Shown here one piece after another: positions 48,950 to 61,012 of a DNA stretch of 64,000 nucleotides (position 1 is its first letter; each line of letters begins with the position of its first letter). Source of the DNA: Siphlonurus alternatus (taxonomy: Eukaryota > Arthropoda > Insecta > Ephemeroptera > Siphlonuridae); NCBI GenBank assembly GCA_949825025.1, contig OX463780.1, positions 26,378,118-26,442,117 of the forward strand, read 5' to 3'. The position numbers and the translations under genes are program-made. The notes beneath the pieces were generated by a model, which made no database searches, had not been told where the DNA came from, and saw only the letters and a program-made list of their open reading frames with translations.

Positions 48950-49254
48950 AAATATAATATATTTACAATTAATAAATATAAAAATTACTACAGACTCTGC
49001 ATAATACCGTTTATTACAATCAATTATAATATAATTACACGTACAAGTCAGTGGAGTAAAAAATTTGAACAATTAGCTCCGTTTATTGCATTTGTTATAT
49101 TAGTGACGTCATGAATCATATGTTTTATACAACCGACGTAGGTTTAATAGAGCTACGTCGGGTGACGTCACGGATGTTTTGAACATTGAAAAAGTTCCGG
49201 CGTAGATTTAATGCGTCTACGACCGGCGTAGACCCAGACAGTTCCGGAAAGATT

Positions 49255-49584
49255 ATTAAATTTGAGTACCACACACACCGTCTACAAAACAATCTACAAA
49301 ATATTTTTTTTATTTATTTTTTAAAACATGCGTAAGTAGCATGCGTTTGTTTTTTCTGGTTGCAACAGCGCAGAATTTAAAAAATAAAAAAATTCAAAAA
49401 TTCGTAGAGAATTCATAAAATAATAAGGTAAATAATTTAACTATAATAAACATTTAAAATTTCAGATAATATAACATTGTAATTTATTTTAAATTTAAGT
49501 ACCCAACAAAATAATCAAGTAATTCTAGAAAAAGCAGAGAAATTAGAATAAAGCTGTATAATAAAATAAAGCTAATGCTAATAA
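49255..49584. other. Former upstream flank of FIBP, now displaced
   Basis: If the giant element is removed, this AT-rich sequence lies directly upstream of the FIBP ATG, so it should hold the ancestral FIBP 5' UTR and core promoter. I see no clear TATA box or CpG enrichment. Confidence 0.5.
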
Positions 49585-50785
49585 TGGAATATCGACCTCA
49601 ATTTTTTTATTGCAGAAATGGATAGAGGGTACAAAGTTATGCTACCCTGATTTTTTTTCAGATTTTTTAGAGCCCGGGAAGTATTTTTAAAAAATTATTG
49701 AAAGTCCTTTTTGTGACGTCACGCGGCGGCAAGTCTTATCCAGGGCTAATCCTCTATTGAACCGGGTAAATAAAGTCACTCCCAGAGACACCCTACAGAG
49801 ACCTCCGTGTCTTATGGGTAGAAATTTGAAGAACCTTGAACTTAGTTCCACCGGAATTCCGAGTGGCCACGCCACTATAATATCAACCAATCATCATGGG
49901 GTGTAGTCTGTAATAAGTTCTGAACGTTCAGAACCTTCGATTTAGCGTTCCGAAATTATGTTCAGAACCATTTCCGAGGTTACCCGAAGTGAGTCAGCTG
50001 AATTCAAAAAAGAGGTTCCGGGTGTTGCGAACTTTTCCTCCGAACTATATCAGAACTAGAGTCAGCTGATCACAATGAAAGTGTTCCGTTATTTGATGTT
50101 CTGAAGTTAATGTTTTTGTTCAGAGTCAGTCCGTAATCTCTCAAATGTTCTGAACGTTCTGAACCTAATACGGAAGACACCCATGGTTTCATTATTAATG
50201 ATGTCATTCGAGCTGGTCAATCACTGATCACAAAATCGCCGATTGGCCATTTCGGATGACGTCACTGATGACGAACCCAACGGTGAACGGTGATTGGTCG
50301 ACAGTAGTGTGGCCACTCTGAATTCCAGTAGAACTAAATTCAAGGTTCTTCAAATTTCTACCCATAAGACACGGAGGTCTCTGTAGGGGGTCTGAGTCAC
50401 TCCCGACCGTTACAAAAAAAAAAAAAAAATTGATTGTTGAAATTTGTAAACAACAAGCAAATGACCCCTTTTTAACCAATAGTAAAGCGTTTCAGCAAAA
50501 AGGGTTACTTCTAAGCCAATCAGAATCCAGAATTCGGTCCTCATAAGCCGGAATAAGGGAGTGACCATACCCCCTATCAATAGAGGATTAGCCCTGGTCC
50601 TATCCTTTTCTTAAGGAGCGGTGTCTCGTGACGTCACAAAAAGAACTTTCAATAATTTTTTAAAAATAGTTCCCGGGCCCTAAAAGATCTGAAAAAAATC
50701 AGGGTAGCATGACTTTGCAGTTTGCACCCTCTATCCATTTCTGCAATAAAAAAAAATTGAGGTTGATACTCTATTGTTTAATATG
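49585..50785. mobile_element. Foldback element with nested foldback inside
   Basis: Outer arms 49590-49725 and 50625-50760 (CAGAAATGGATAGAGGGTAC and complement) are the same family as 42269-42594. The inner arms 49735-49885 and 50300-50400 plus 50560-50610 (GACACGGAGGTCTCTGTAGG and complement) form a second palindrome. The inner right arm has an extra insertion of about 160 bp (50402-50560). TGACGTCA sites lie at 49714, 50257 and 50629. Confidence 0.87.
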
Positions 50786-51531
50786 AAATTTCCTTCCCCC
50801 CCCCCCTCCTTCCCAGTCAATTAAAGAGTTATTTATTTTAATCATGTGTTTCTAAACTTTGTGCATACAGTATATGTAATTATATCAAGTATGCTGTGAA
50901 AAAACAAAATTTGGGTCTCTTATTTTTATTAATTAATTTTTTGCTTTGGTACAACTGTTTAAGTTAATTTTTTGCTTTGGTCCAACTGTTTAAGTTAAGT
51001 AAAAACAAACAAAATGGAAGAAAAAGAAGATCGAAATTAAGGGGAGAGTGGATCTAACACCTAATTAACTCAAAATAATTGGGTTTTAATGTTTATATAT
51101 CATATTATAATATAAAAACGACAATCAATTTTCAAAATTAGTCAAAATATTAACCTAAATAGTGTATCAGTGGCGGGGGGCTCTGTAGAATACTTAATTT
51201 ACTTATATATACTAAAATACTGCATTCTATTGATCATATAATATGTAAATGAAATATTTGCTGTCTGAAATAATAACACCAAATTTATAATAGGTTTAAT
51301 AATATAAAATATATTTTTCATTTATTCGTACATGCATACACTTACATAATATTAATTTAGTCTCATTTTTGTATCTTAATTACGTACTGTAATTGAACAC
51401 AATCTTAGGAAATTGAGCTGTTACAAACAAATATTTGTTATTGAAAAGGAAAAAACAAGGTAACTGATGTAAGCTAATTCACTGCAACGATGCACTGTAC
51501 CTGAGTAGAGATACTTGCTGGTGACAAAAAG
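50786..51531. other. AT-rich spacer downstream of APLF
   Basis: No exon seen. A 29-bp unit (TTTTTTGCTTTGGT..AACTGTTTAAGTTAA) is duplicated at about 50938-50997. The APLF 3' UTR should lie here. Confidence 0.45.
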
Positions 51532-54500
51532 CTAGTCGTCTGGTGTCCAAGATTCATCCACATCAGAGTCGTCAATGAATGAACCGTCGTACGAGTCATC
51601 ACTGTCGTCAGAGTCCCAGTCTGAAACAGTCATAGAAGTTTTTATAAGTTAAGTGTATCATGCACTATTACATAAGACTATATAATAGAAGGGCGTGGGG
51701 AAAAAAGGTTGCAGCTTTTGATTAAAAAAAATTGTCCTTGCTTTAATAATTTTTTGATCCAACCCTTCAAGTTAAACTTTGTTATACAGTAGTAGGAGTA
51801 ACAATACCATATATATTTTTATTACTATTAATATATATTTTTTGTGCAAACTATTTAATTTTAGGTAATAATATAAAGACTATTTAGCTAACTGCTTTTG
51901 GACAATTAGATTTGTGGAGTTAAAAATAATGACTGTAAATTGTAACTTCATAATTAAACTTTGACTTTATCTTATTTGGAGGGGAAAAAATTAAACTGAC
52001 AACAATAAAAAGTACTCATAAATGTTAGAGAGTAACATGACATTTATGACATTTACACTGTAACAGAGATCTCCAGACCATATCTCTGGTTAGATGAATG
52101 ACAATTAAATTTGATCTCTCAGTTAGCTGTTATAAAATGTATTGCTAAAAGACATGAACATTTGTGATTTAAGTCAATTTACCCTGCCGTTTCGTCTTCT
52201 TGCCTTTAGCCTTGCGTGGCTTGCGTGCTCCTTGGATAGGTGGGGACTGTGGTGGGGAGGTGGGAACTGGGGGCTGAGTATGGTCGTAATCCTTCTTGTG
52301 CTGAGGGTTAGCACGGAAGCAGCTTGTGCCGAAGGGGCACACTAGCAGCGGCGCAGGGGGAGGGTAGTCAACGTCTCCGGGATGGCTCATGTCCACCTTG
52401 TGCTGAGGATTTCTCCTGCACACACAAACAATATATCTATTAGTGGCTACGTCAATGCAAAATAATGAATAAAAATGTTCACTATATTTACGGAAACTAC
52501 TGTATATAATACAAACAATTTAATGCAATATAACTTAAGAAAGGCGTTTGTTACTATTAAATATAATAGCAATTCATATTAAGTCTTCAGTATGTCTATA
52601 CTTTTTCAACAAAACAATCCACCTACCTATAAAGTATAAATACAAATACTTGAGTGTACAGTATTTATTCACTTTCACTAGTTCACTACTGCATTGCTTG
52701 AATACCAAGCCTTCATTATAGTGACAAAATGAAAAAGAAGAGTAAAAAATACTATGGATTTCTAACCTATAACAGGCGGCTCCATAAGGGCAGACTGGTC
52801 GCTGGACCGCAGCTGCTGCTGAAGCGACAGAATCTTCCTCCTCATCACTCAACGAGTGTAATGTAACACTCTGAGGAACAGCAACGGCACTCACAAGAGA
52901 AGGGTCTGGAGGAGGGGCCACGGCCGAGCTTGCTTCTCCACTCTCTTCCTCCTCATAGAAAGTATCATTAGACTTGTCTTCAAGATTTTCTTCATTGACC
53001 TTTGTGGCTTTAGAACTAGCCTCTTCATCAGACTCAAGGAAAGTGTCATTGCTTTTTTCTACCTCATTAGGTGTGCTGGTGGCCGCAGTATTTTTACACT
53101 CAGCCTCTTCTGGCTCACTGTCACTCAACTTTGCTACATTCGATGTGCCAGCGACAAGTTTACCACCTTTAGGCACCACCTTTTTCTTTTTGATTGTTTT
53201 TTCTTCTGCTGGTGTCTCAACAGTGCCATTTTTCTTGTCTTTCTTCAGTGGCACTTTTTTTTTAACAACAGGAATCTCCTCTTCATCCTCACTGTCATCC
53301 AGCCAAGCAGGAAGTTGTCTCTTCACAGGAGTCTGTGATCACACCGGCAGAAACAAGAATCAGTTAATGGTTAATGTCCCAAAAGTCAACTGAAAAATTA
53401 TTATTTTATGTATATCATTTAAACTAACGGACCCAAAATTTTTAGAGCTAGCATTTTTTTTTGCCAGGCATTCTACAAATGCTTGGTGAAATTGAACTTT
53501 CAAAGATGGCTAGACTGGGTCCTCTACTAACGTAAGTCTTATCTCCCTCAAAATCTGCAAATCTGTATCTCTGTCTCTTGTGAACTACAGTGCCAGTAAA
53601 TGAGGCAGGAGTAAAGTTTATGCTCTAGTGAGAGGTACATGTGGCAGTTCTCTAATTAGTGTTTATGTCACTTATATTCTGATAAATGATCATTAATATG
53701 ATAGAACAGATGCTACAATAGACATTTGACTTTTGTTATATGATTAATTTCAACAAATTAGATCAGATAAATGTATAATATACTCTTTTCTCAAATGTTA
53801 ACTGTCTACTTTAGCTTCCGGTGGTTTGTTGTAAAGTGAATATGTAACTATGTATACAGTATTATGATCTTTTTATTTAGTTAACTAACCAAAATTCGAG
53901 TCTTTTTCTCTGGTACCGGTACTTGAGCACTCGAAACAGTAGGACTTTGCTCAACATTCAAAATCTCGACTTGGTATCCAGGGGATGAGGGCATCAAGAA
54001 GAACACATCCCCATTCTGCAGCTGTACTGTCTCATCCTTTTGCAGGATGGTCAAATTTGTATCCCCTCTACGACGATATGAGAACAGCTTTGTACTGTGG
54101 ACCTGAAGAAAAAAAAAGCATACTGGTATATCAAGTTGTGGCTTACTTAGACCAAACAATTTTGACATGACAACAAAACTTTACTACAAATTTAAATTAA
54201 TAAAGTTAGTAATTATGTTTACAGGAATAAAATTTTGATAATTATAATAACAATTAATGTTTCGATATGAACTTTTCCAATTTTTTCTTTAGACGACTTT
54301 GTCTCATTTGTCAAGATCCCACCACATAAATGACAAAAATTCAGTATTCAGAAGGCTTTCAACTGTTTCAATGGTATGGACAGCAGCTGGAATTTGATGG
54401 ATAAGTGGGATTTTTTTATTATAAAAAAACTTGGGCAGAAATACAGTAGTAAAATTAGTAAATTTCTTCTAAAAATTAAGTACAGTAGGTGATTTTAATA

Positions 54501-56361
54501 AGGCTTATTTTAGTAAGTTATACACAATATTAATAGCTTTGTTTCACTGAATTACAATAAACCATTTATCACATTAATTACAGTATTGACCTGGTACATT
54601 TCAGTCTATAAAACTGCATGCATAACTAATAAATTTCAAAATTTTAACTAGTGTCTTACACTGGTCAGTCCAACTTCTTCTGCTTCTTCTGATCCTCTGG
54701 TCAGTGTTCCCTGCTCGCGGGGCACTTTCATATTTGCACACTAAAACAAGCATAATTTAAATGAATAAAGTTAACCTTTTCAGTAGCTTATTATGCACCC
54801 AGATAATGGGTATACAAAAAGAATGAAATTTTGTACGTATTTTATCCTTTATGGATAAAATTCTTTAATTTTATTGTCACCTTACAGAAATTATGTAAAC
54901 GGAGCACTCTATAGTTCCTTGTTTAGATAATTAACACATAATTATGCATATTTATACTGAGTCCGCAGGCACATCACCAAGTATCATAATACCACAATGC
55001 ATACACAATGCATATACAATGCATACAGTGTACATTCCAGTACCGGGGGTACTGCCACTGCCCATTAATATGTGATACATATGCATATTATGAGACTGTA
55101 TTAAGGTGCTTTCACATACTCGTAAATTGTTACGGACTCCGTTGAAATGCAGCAAGCTTTTCACATAATATAATTATATACTCATTCTACAACAGCTGCT
55201 GTAACGAAAAGTCCTAATTGTAAATGTCATAGAAAAATCAAGGTTAGCTTGAATTTTTTATCCTAACCTTGATTTTTCTATAGACTGGCCCGAGTCTGCT
55301 ACGTAGCATCATAGAACTCACCACACAAAATGGCGAGGCTCTACGGCATGCTGCAGGATAAAGTACATAACACATAATCGAAAAGTTCATCTGCGACACA
55401 CCACAGAAAAATCAAGTCGAGCTTGATTTTTGTGGTGCCTTACGATGTTTCTGCAGAACCTGCGGGGCATGATTCGAATCGATCCATATCAATGAGAAGC
55501 TTTAACATTGACGACACAATTCTCTCAGCCAATGAAAATCTAGCGCGCGAACTGCGCGCGACGACATGTTCTATCAAGCTTCCTATCCTTTAACCCAGCG
55601 GTACCTCGTTTTTAATTTTTTCCGACGGTTCTTATGAAGGGCAAGATTAATAATTCATATGAGCCACGGGAAAGATCACTTTACACGACATATAAAAAAT
55701 TTCGAGATTTTGTGCAGCATAGAATTTGAATGAAAAAATAAATAAGATTTTTCTCCTAACAAACCTTATGGAGCGTTGTCAGAATGCGGCGCTGCGGCAT
55801 TTTTACGTTGAAGCTTGTCATTTTAGAGTATGCATATACAGTATATGTATGCATATTATATGATACAGAGAAGATCGCTCCTCCTCCTCCTCCCACCTCC
55901 CATAAGATACTGTACATACATGCAATTAAGGTGTTAATTACCATACCAACTCCCCCCCCCCCCCCCAACGGATTATCTCGTCCATATATCTTACGTATGC
56001 ATACTCCATTCCATCACCCCGACTCCCTCCCACCCCAAATTCTGTACTGTATGTATGCTGCATACATAAATACAAGTAGAGATAAATTTAATAACATACT
56101 GTACATTTGTACAGTATGTATGCATATGCATAATATACATACATCCTAGTTTTGTTATGAAGTTTCATTTTTTACATCCTGAATAGCATAAATTATAAAC
56201 CACCAATATTACCAATAATAACAGCTCGCAATAATAATTACTATAATTAGTAATAATTTTACCTTTAGAAACTGTCTGCCAATAATAGTGGAACCCGTCG
56301 GAACTTCAAAGGACCGTGGTTCATCGTTTAAGTCCAGTAGCTTCACGTTTTTTCTCATCAT
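51532..56361 (-). CDS. APLF: APLF: aprataxin-and-PNKP-like factor
   Basis: DNA double-strand-break repair scaffold; acts in non-homologous end joining, binds Ku, poly(ADP-ribose) and histones. Exons: 56361-56263, 54740-54660, 54102-53890, 53332-52767, 52415-52183, 51620-51532. They join in frame to 426 codons plus stop (human 511). Residues 1-105: FHA-like domain with GR at 28-29. Residues 132-141 (TPVKRQLPAW): Ku-binding motif like vertebrate KRxLPxW. Residues about 145-310: acidic/Lys-rich linker. Two PBZ fingers have perfect C-x5-C-x6-H-x5-H spacing: C312, C318, H325, H331 and C346, C352, H359, H365. Residues 399-426: Asp/Ser-rich tail (SFIDDSDVDESW), matching the histone-binding acidic tail. 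The start is the first of two tandem ATGs. The FHA Ser normally in the xSRxH/Q motif is Pro here (KVPREQ). Confidence 0.95.
55225..55445. repeat. Two related small hairpins
   Basis: TAGAAAAATCAAGGTTAGCTTGA with TAACCTTGATTTTTCTA (about 55229-55281), and CCACAGAAAAATCAAG with CTTGATTTTTGTGG (about 55401-55437), each fold on themselves and share the word AAAAATCAAG. Probably remnants of one MITE, in APLF intron 1. Confidence 0.55.
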
Positions 56362-56828
56362 CTACGAAACAATATTAACATATTTCACAGTTATGGGTAT
56401 AATTTTTATCCTGTCTCATGAGTCTTATCCTTTGCTAATGATTTTTTACCTTTAGATCCTTTTAATCGTCACTTTCTTGACAGCAAGGGCTTGCCTTCCC
56501 AATTTTCCCGAGTTCCCGCTGGTTTCATCAGCTGTGTTCGTTTAAAAAAAAAAAATAAATGAACCATGACCATGCGCATGAGCGCACATGCGTTTGTTTT
56601 TAATGGCGCGCAACGGCACATACTTTTAATTTTTTTTTAGCTTGCAAATTATAAAAGCGCAGCAAACATTTTTCTGAGGATATTTATATATATATATGGG
56701 AACTTAATTTGAAGACTCTCAGGCTCAGTCTCAGCTGAAGACCAAAACATCAAGTATATATCACATTCCTTTAGAGACTGCGGATCGACCTGCAGAAAGA
56801 TTCGATTCAGCAGACAAAATTAAATTAA
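56362..56828. other. Upstream region of APLF
   Basis: No coding exon seen. The promoter of APLF is expected here. An A10 run and a TATATATA tract are present but not convincingly placed. Confidence 0.4.
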
Positions 56829-57476
56829 AGTAAAGTGCACACGAGAAAAAAAAGTTGAGTTAGTGGTATCTAAAAATAGTTCAAGTGGTCCTCCATATGG
56901 AACTGAAATCAAAAAAATTCCATCTCAAATAGGTTCTCCAGAAAAAAATTCCAAAGTTTGAATGAGCGCGTCGCTTAACATTGGGCCTTACCGGACAAAC
57001 ACCCTCAATTATCTCGAAAAAATACTGCGTTCAGTGGTATAAAAAAAATATAGCGATGTTCTATGACTTGAACTTTAACCACAAGCAAATTTTGAGCATT
57101 TTTTTTCGAATCAGATTTTCCGTAAAAAAATCTTGAAAATCGTCCATGTTAAATTATCATAAGAAATTTCCAAGATTTTTTACAGAAAAACTGATTCGAA
57201 AAAAAATGCTCAAAATTTGCATATGGTTAAAGCTCAAGTCATAAAACATCGCTATATTTTTTTTATACCACTGAACGCAGTATTTTTTCGAGATAATCGA
57301 GGGGTTTTGTCAGGTAAGGCCCAATGTTAAGCGACGCGCTCATTCAGACTTTAGAATTTTTTTCTGGAGAACCTATTTGAGATGGAATTTTTTGGATTAA
57401 AGTTCCATATGGAGGACCACTTGAACTATTTTTAGGTAGTACAAACTCAACTTTTTTTTCTCGTGCGCACTTTACT
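56829..57476. mobile_element. TTAA-flanked foldback element (AGTAAAGTGC ends)
   Basis: Flanked by TTAA at 56825-56828 and 57477-57480. Arms of about 320 bp are near-perfect complements (AGTAAAGTGCACACGAGAAA and complement; GGTCCTCCATATGGAACT and AGTTCCATATGGAGGACC). It shares internal words with 41549-42229. Confidence 0.93.
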
Positions 57477-57627
57477 TTAAGACGCTATATAATATGCATA
57501 TATATATCAGTGACTTTAGAATATTAAATAATAATTGTAATATATGATGCATTGAATGTTATATATATCTATTTCACTTTTCGGACTTTTTTACCTTTGC
57601 CGATGTTCGATGGCCTTCATCTGTTTA

Positions 57628-57629
<2 letters not shown>

Positions 57630-57669
<40 letters not shown>
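57630..57669. repeat. (TA)n microsatellite
   Basis: Forty bases of alternating TA. Confidence 0.95.
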
Positions 57670-57674
<5 letters not shown>

Positions 57675-58007
57675 ATATGTTATTGCGATGGTCTGCACTT
57701 ACTCTATATAGTGTTCGTGCACGTCACTAATATATATAACACTAGCATGTAATATATATATACACATATATATCACTACGTTTCGAGAGTCATGCAACCG
57801 CTCTCTTCCTCAGGTGATCTGAGACTGAGTATGTTGTACCTAGAGTACTTAAGAGATACCTGATGTAAGACTTTGAGAAAAGGTCGGGGAGAAGGGATCT
57901 ATAGCTATTAATTAAACTAAATATAATAAGAAATAATTTACTAAAAACGACACTGTTGGGTCAGATGGAAAGAGCTGAATTTATATTTTATGAGGATTTC
58001 AGCGGGA

Positions 58008-58028
58008 GAGGGGGGGGGGGGGGGGGGG
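58008..58028. repeat. G-rich homopolymer run
   Basis: A G-run of nearly 20 bases inside an AT-rich spacer (57477-58848) in which I see no gene. Confidence 0.85.
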
Positions 58029-58402
58029 AGAAGTTTAATTTGACTAAAATTTCACTTTTTTATCTTACTGAATGCCATGTGCCAATTTGACTGACCCGAG
58101 GAGCCGAGGACCCCACAATAATGGACGACCTAAATGATTTTATTTTTATAAAGCAAAATTTGCAGATTTTCTGAGCAGTACATAATACATATGGAGCATA
58201 TTATACAGTGGTAAAAAAAACAGCTGACCGACAATGAAACGTACGTACGGTATACAATTTATTTTATTTCATAAAATGTAAGGAAATGAAAAAAAATGCT
58301 AGCCAATAATTAAAAAAAAATAATAATAATAAAAAATTAATTTTGTAATAACAAAAATAAAATGTTTTATTTGTCCCATGGTAATATACAGTACAATTAC
58401 AT

Positions 58403-58406
<4 letters not shown>

Positions 58407-58461
<55 letters not shown>
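58407..58461. repeat. (TA)n microsatellite
   Basis: About 55 bp of alternating TA. Confidence 0.95.
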
Positions 58462-58462
<1 letters not shown>

Positions 58463-58848
58463 TTATTGATATTAACCCAAAGAAATGCACTATATTGTAT
58501 AAAATATAAAATCACGTGTACTATAATTATAATAAAATATATTTAGTATAAAATATAAGCAAAGACTAACTTATATTAAAATGTATTACCCAGACGACTG
58601 AGCACTGCACCGCAGTTCACATATATATGTGAGACATAATTAATTCTCTGTTATTACACATTTTTTCAGTTGTTGTAGATTTTATAGCTTTTTATACTGC
58701 AAAAATATAATCATAATATATCAAATTTTTGTAACACATTTTCTCACAATATAGCCTGGGCACCACAGAGAGAGTAAAATATGTTTTGATCATCCGCTAG
58801 CTAAAATAAAATTAACAATTCAAAAACTGCAACATCTATAAGATCGAG

Positions 58849-59691
58849 ATGTCTTCCAAGACGCCAGCAGAAGATTCGAGTACTGAAAATAAAAAACTCG
58901 AAGAGAAGATATCTGAATTAGAAGAAATTATTGAAGAGCTTCAAAGCAAGGTAGAGACTGCTGAAATGCAAGGAGCTAGAGAGAATGCATTGCATACTCA
59001 AATTGGTACTCTGGAGAAAATGGTAACAGAGTCTAACACCAGCATCAAGAATCTTCAAAAAGAAGTTAACAGCCTGACCACACGAATTGAAGGACTCACC
59101 ATAGACCTTGGAGCATGTTATCGAGATCTCCAGTCCTCCGAGGAGGTAAACTTGGAAATCAAGTCCGAGGCAGTGACATTCGAGGAGCTGCAGTCTGTCA
59201 TTCAGCTGATGAAGCAGGAAGAAAACAACCTACGGGTAATGAATGACCAACAAAAGCAGAAAATCCTGTCTCTTTAACGGTACGGAGACAACTTCAAGGC
59301 ACTTGCTGCTCGGGTGTTACAGGAGACAAGTTGTGATCTTGTAATAATGGACCCTTCTTTGAAGTCAAGTGTGGGGATGTTCAAAAAGTCCAAGGAGCAG
59401 TATGACAATTTACTAAAGACAAACATTGATGATGTCGTCAGCATCCCCGATGAATTAGAAGAGACCATGTTCTCTGTATATGCAGAAACAAGTGAAAATC
59501 CTGCAGAATTGGAACAGGTTGTCGAGACAGCTACTGCAAACGAAAAAGTTGAAGAAAACAAGTGCGGAAAATGTAAGAAGAATTTTTCAACAAAAGGAAA
59601 CCTGGCAAAGCACAAAAAATATGTTAAGGGTAAGGTAACGCCACCAATGTTAAAAAAAATCCCTCTCACAAAAATTCTGAAAAAAATTTAA
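58849..59691 (+). pseudogene. Intronless coiled-coil plus zinc-finger ORF, broken by a stop and a MITE
   Basis: One reading frame starts at ATG 58849 (context AAGATCGAG ATG TC) and is open for 142 codons, stops at TAA 59275-59277, then continues open in the same frame to the end of the insert. The first part is a strong coiled coil (ENKKLEEKISELEEIIEELQ). The second part has YGDNFKALAARVL and then a Cys/His finger: CGKCKKNFSTKGNLAKHKKY at about 59560-59622. At 59624-59627 a TTAA marks insertion of a 347-bp foldback, so the last codons are read from transposon DNA. The TAA could come from CAA by one transition. It could be a decayed single-exon gene, a retrocopy, or a mobile-element protein; I recognise no family. 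Confidence 0.6.
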
Positions 59692-59974
59692 AATGTTCTC
59701 CTCTACACCCCCTATCAGTAGCTAAAATATCAGGTATACAAATACGATCTAGTTTTTGAGTTATGAATTTTTAAAGTTGACCAATTTAACATGGGTGTTT
59801 CATTTCTCCATGTTAAAGTAGTCAACTTTAAAAATTTATAACTCAAAAACTAGATCGTATTTGTATACCTGATATTTTAGGTACTGATAGGGGGTATAGA
59901 GGAGAACATTTTAAATTTTTTTCAGAATTTTTGTGAGAGGGATTTTTTTTAACATTGGTGGCGTTACCTTACCC
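59628..59974. mobile_element. TTAA-flanked foldback MITE inside the zinc-finger ORF
   Basis: TTAA at 59624-59627 and 59975-59978. Ends GGGTAAGGTAACGCC and complement; arms of about 165 bp. Same family as 33993-34923 but without nested insertions, so it shows the basic unit. Confidence 0.95.
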
Positions 59975-60382
59975 TTAAATGTGCATAAAAAAATTTGCCT
60001 ACGCCGTAGAATGTCCAAATGTTGTGTTCCATTCTGCAGAGGGTGACTGTTTTTGTATTATTATTATTATTTTTTTTTGGTTCATTGAAGTCATTTTAAA
60101 CCTTTATTAGCATATATGTATCTAACAGAATTTCTTTGACCAAAAGTTGAATGTTAATTATTTAAACTTGGTTTTCTTTTCTCAATAATTTAATATGTGT
60201 AACAGCTAGTTGTATAAGAGAGTTAATTATAGATATTAATTGCTGAAGCAATGAAGACTGTGTTGTTTCATATGATTACAATGTTAACCAAATTATGCAT
60301 TCCATTGTTGTAAATTATTAATTGGTTTCTGTATTTTTATTTCAAACAATATTATTTAAAAAACAATGCAATTGATTTGTTT

Positions 60383-60549
<167 letters not shown>

Positions 60550-61012
60550 GGGCGGCTCGTGCCCCTTTTCCGTGGGGGTGCTGCCTGACATGGGACCAGC
60601 AGAACACCATGGGGGGTTTGGGGGGCGGAGCCCCCCAATGGCCCGCCGCAGGCGCGATTTTTTTTAAGGACACGCCCCTTTCTTAGGGTAAAATTATGAC
60701 AAAATCATATAATAATGCTCTCAACAAAGAAGCAGAAATTATCTAAAAACAAAAAATGCCTGCATTTTATTTATAATTTGTTATGACATGCACTTAGGCG
60801 AGCCCTTTTGAAATCGTGATTGAATGTTTCAAACTTAATATAATATCCAATTTTTAATTATTTTTTTTAATTCATAAGTATTTTCACGTGGTAAGAAAAA
60901 TATATAAAAATAAATATTGTTTTAAGCCTTTTTTTTTAAATAATAGTGTCAATCAAACTGCATTGTTAATATGAAACCTGAATGTCTGGTATAATTTTTA
61001 CGCAATGTATAT

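Larger units (their letters stand above)
41041..49254. mobile_element. Giant nested palindromic transposon inserted at the FIBP start codon
   Basis: The element proper is 41050-49245 (8196 bp). Terminal inverted repeats of at least 150 bp are nearly identical (GGAACTGTCTGGGTCTACGC at the left, its complement ending at 49245) and weaker similarity continues to about 290 bp. Flanks GGAAACATT (41041-41049) and GGAAAGATT (49246-49254) form a 9-bp duplication with one mismatch, as in Mutator-like and Foldback-type elements. It has no transposase ORF. The interior is a set of hairpins within hairpins plus a minisatellite. Two TGACGTCA sites lie near each end. It is a non-autonomous foldback element grown by repeated nested insertion. 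Confidence 0.92.

Noticed and set aside
41050..49245. Assembly artefact joining two copies head to head
   Set aside because: The arms differ by scattered substitutions and indels, contain different nested insertions, and the flanks carry a 9-bp duplication, which fits a real insertion better.
52974..53393. 139-codon plus-strand ORF
   Set aside because: It is the antisense shadow of the acidic/Ser-rich linker exon of APLF.
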